From assembly GCA_021613375.1 (NCBI GenBank), contig CM038703.1:19896194-19960193 (forward strand): a stretch of 64,000 bases of DNA. The letters run 5' to 3'. This stretch comes from Megaleporinus macrocephalus (taxonomy: Eukaryota > Chordata > Actinopteri > Characiformes > Anostomidae). Below the pieces are notes generated by a model that saw nothing but the letters and a program-made list of their open reading frames with translations, made no database searches and had not been told where the DNA came from. The translations under genes and the position numbers were made by a program. Shown piece after piece: positions 62,701-64,000 of this stretch (positions are counted from its first letter, which is position 1; every line of letters starts with the position of its first letter).

Positions 62701-62782
62701 CTGATGAAGATGACAATCAGACTGAGCTCCTGATTGCAGAGGAAAAGCTGAGTCCAGAAGAGGAAGGACAAGTCATGCCCAG
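59671..62782 (+). CDS. ints1: Integrator complex subunit 1, N-terminal 314 residues (gene runs off right edge)
   Basis: Coding exons 59671-59725, 59807-60094, 61476-61672, 61758-61895, 61985-62144 and 62677-62782 join in frame to 944 nt, leaving in phase 2. The human protein is about 2190 aa, so roughly the first seventh is present. INTS1 is the largest scaffold subunit of the nuclear Integrator complex, which cleaves snRNA and other nascent RNAs and attenuates RNA polymerase II. Blocks closely matching human INTS1: GHPPPGDFIALG, KRAISPSIKEPSVVPIE, VLLDEIEAAE, RIEGVLCGAVKQLK, ATEGVIEALCSLLRRDASIN, YIEDSLGERIWVDS and TELLIAEEKLSPEEEGQ. Residues 20-95 are low-complexity with basic KRPK and RKRE patches that may serve nuclear import. 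Introns of 79-90 nt are typical of fish. Confidence 0.95.
59807..60094 (+). CDS. ints1: ints1 coding exon 2 (residues 19-115)
   Basis: Acceptor CTGCTTAG, donor GAAG|GTGAGG, phase 1 at both ends; the preceding intron is 81 nt. It encodes HPPPGDFIALGAKSQ, a Ser/Ala/Lys-rich stretch, and RAISPSIKEPSVVPIE at the end. Confidence 0.95.
60700..61040. repeat. Possible LINE relic in ints1 intron 3
   Basis: Words such as GTCATTAAGAGCTTTAAATG, GGCCGCAGGACAACCGGCCA and TGAGCATGAATTCATTTTTC follow the order seen in a 3' LINE segment widespread in fish. The match is weak and from memory. Confidence 0.3.
61476..61672 (+). CDS. ints1: ints1 coding exon 3 (residues 115-181)
   Basis: Acceptor TTTTTGCAG, donor GAG|GTTGGC, leaving in phase 0. 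It encodes VPPAVLLDEIEAAESDGND, RIEGVLCGAVKQLKMNRAKP and the start of the helical repeat region. Confidence 0.95.
61758..61895 (+). CDS. ints1: ints1 coding exon 4 (46 codons)
   Basis: Acceptor GTTGGGACAG, donor AAA|GTGAGA, phase 0 at both ends. ALCSLLRRDASINFKAKGNS and LLMAAYEEDENWPEIFVK are identical to my recollection of human INTS1. Confidence 0.95.
61985..62144 (+). CDS. ints1: ints1 coding exon 5 (53 codons plus 1 nt)
   Basis: Acceptor TTTGGTTCAG, donor GCAG|GTATGC. It encodes VYIEDSLGERIWVDSSHCKT and FVDNIQTAFTTKMPPKSMLI. The following intron carries the hAT-like insertion. Confidence 0.95.
62204..62648. mobile_element. hAT-like non-autonomous element in an ints1 intron
   Basis: The 445-bp insertion is bounded on both sides by TACTAGTA (62196-62203 and 62649-62656), an exact 8-bp duplication as hAT transposases make. 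The left end begins AGGGGTGTG and the right end finishes GGTGATACCCA, a weak inverted match. The interior has repeated GATTCAAATCGAT/GAATCG-type words and no coding capacity. Removing it restores a 79-nt intron. Confidence 0.6.
62677..62782 (+). CDS. ints1: ints1 coding exon 6 (last in window)
   Basis: Acceptor CTGTTTTTAG, donor CCCAG|GTATTA, leaving in phase 2. It encodes NSPHPSTPDEDDNQTELLIA then EEKLSPEEEGQVMP. The next exon is expected to start R-Y-E-E and was not found before 64000. Confidence 0.93.
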
Positions 62783-64000
62783 GTATTAAATGTCATCTTA
62801 AAAAAAAAATCTATCTAATGTGATAAAGATAATCACAGTCTGTTTCTTATGATGTGGATCAAAACCTATTGCTAGAACCTTCTGTTAAATCGATAGGAAG
62901 GAAAAACGTTAAATCTGCAGTGTTTTTCCTCTTACGTAGCTGCCATGCAGCCAAAACATGCTTGTTATTTGCTTATTTAGTTTTTTTCTCTGGAGCTATT
63001 AAGTATATGGGTTTTTTCCTGGCGGATTGGCAGGTTACAGTCCATCAAGTCCTTAACAGCACTGCATGCCGCTCCAGTGACATCCAAACATTCCAAACTA
63101 TTGTTTTTAGTGACTGTACCACTTACCTGTGTAAATTCAAACTCCTCTCTGAAAACTTCTCTGAAAATTTCTTGTGCTTGCATGTTACATAGACACATGG
63201 GCGGTACAGATCACACTCGCCTTTTCTGTGTGTACATAGCGGTTAACCCCTATCTTCCATCACAGCAGAACAGGAGCCGAACACAGAGTGTGTCTGTGAG
63301 AGTGTCGTTTAATGTAATGAACTAAAGACTTTGGTTGTCGGTGCAACTCTTGGGGGAACTGAATGCCTTTCAGTCATAATGAAAAATACACAACAAATAC
63401 ATACTTCAAACAGTTTTTTTATTCTCAAGTCTACAGCTATAAGATACAGGCGTTTGATGACTGATAACTGTTTAATTAAAGCCATATTGAGACTGCAGAA
63501 AGCCTCAGTAGACTTAGTTGCATAAAGTGTACACAGAGAAAGTGAGTCAGTTTTAGATAAACAGATCTTGGCTAACATTACAGATTAATCATCTTCAGCT
63601 AAAGCCAGTGTGATTAATGATGGTGAAACAACTTACACCAGCAAAAAAAAAAGAAATGCAGTGATGACAGCTTTGGGTTCAATCCTGCAGTGGGTATCAT
63701 GTGACGACCGTAATGCCCTATTTGTAAGCCTGTATCCCACCGCTTAGCACTGTGCATATTGTATACCTAAATGATCACATTTGCCTTAAGCACTAGAGAG
63801 TTGTTAATGGGACATTTGGGCCAAAATGAAAAATGTAAGCATTTGTTGTAAACACGCCTGCTGCAGAATTCATGAGAACGATTTATAGGATTAAATACAT
63901 CTTTTATAATGGTGTATCTTGAAGTTAGGAGGAACACATATGCTTTGGATTGGCTTTTGGGTTTAAACTGTTTTTAAATATTACATTTTATTGCATTTTA
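62783..64000 (+). other. ints1: ints1 intron, incomplete
   Basis: No exon continuing ints1 was found. The sequence is AT-rich with no repeat family recognised. Confidence 0.6.

Overview
This window is vertebrate nuclear DNA, almost certainly from a teleost. Its genes are built of small exons with GT/AG introns, several of them 79-90 nt long as is typical of fish, and the rest is intron or intergenic DNA littered with decayed DNA transposons (Tc1/mariner, hAT, MITEs) and microsatellites. The interspersed-repeat families look like those I know from otophysan fishes (characins, catfishes); that narrower placement is an inference from memory.

Four genes are recognised by translating spliced exons and comparing them with known families. 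From left to right: psmg3 (+, coding 14504-14963, complete, 122 aa), tmem184a (+, coding 18256-37188, complete, 8 coding exons, 424 aa), mafk (-, coding 43202-42512, complete, 2 coding exons, 158 aa) and the 5' part of ints1 (+, coding from 59671, six coding exons, first 314 residues, running off the right edge). Gene order and relative orientation equal human 7p22.3 (PSMG3, TMEM184A, MAFK, INTS1) read in reverse. This supports assignment to tmem184a and mafk rather than their 22q13 paralogues TMEM184B and MAFF.

Layout: 1-13.2 kb has no recognisable gene. It contains several stretches that look like conserved non-coding elements (2.1-2.6, 3.3-3.7, 5.4-6.8, perhaps 9.8-10.1 kb) and repeats, including a dead BED-finger hAT transposase at 11.4-11.7 kb. 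psmg3 has a GC-rich promoter with a perfect NRF1-type site. tmem184a starts only a few hundred bases after the psmg3 poly(A) signal and spreads over about 23 kb; its introns hold a 43-nt perfect hairpin, a minisatellite, several transposon relics and a duplicated module of about 230 bp. tmem184a and mafk converge tail to tail near 38.7-38.8 kb. mafk has a short 12-codon first coding exon and a long upstream intron, with a CpG-rich non-coding first exon and promoter at 53.3-53.7 kb carrying a near-perfect Maf recognition element. ints1 is transcribed away from mafk; its sixth intron in view carries a 445-bp hAT-like insertion flanked by an exact 8-bp duplication.

The four genes do not form one pathway: proteasome assembly chaperone, seven-helix membrane protein, bZIP transcription factor and Integrator scaffold. 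I see no exotic or prokaryote-like system. The points most worth a second look are the duplicated intronic module in tmem184a, the transposon sitting 20 nt from an ints1 splice acceptor, the hairpin in tmem184a intron 1, and the regulatory-looking islands left of psmg3 and around mafk.
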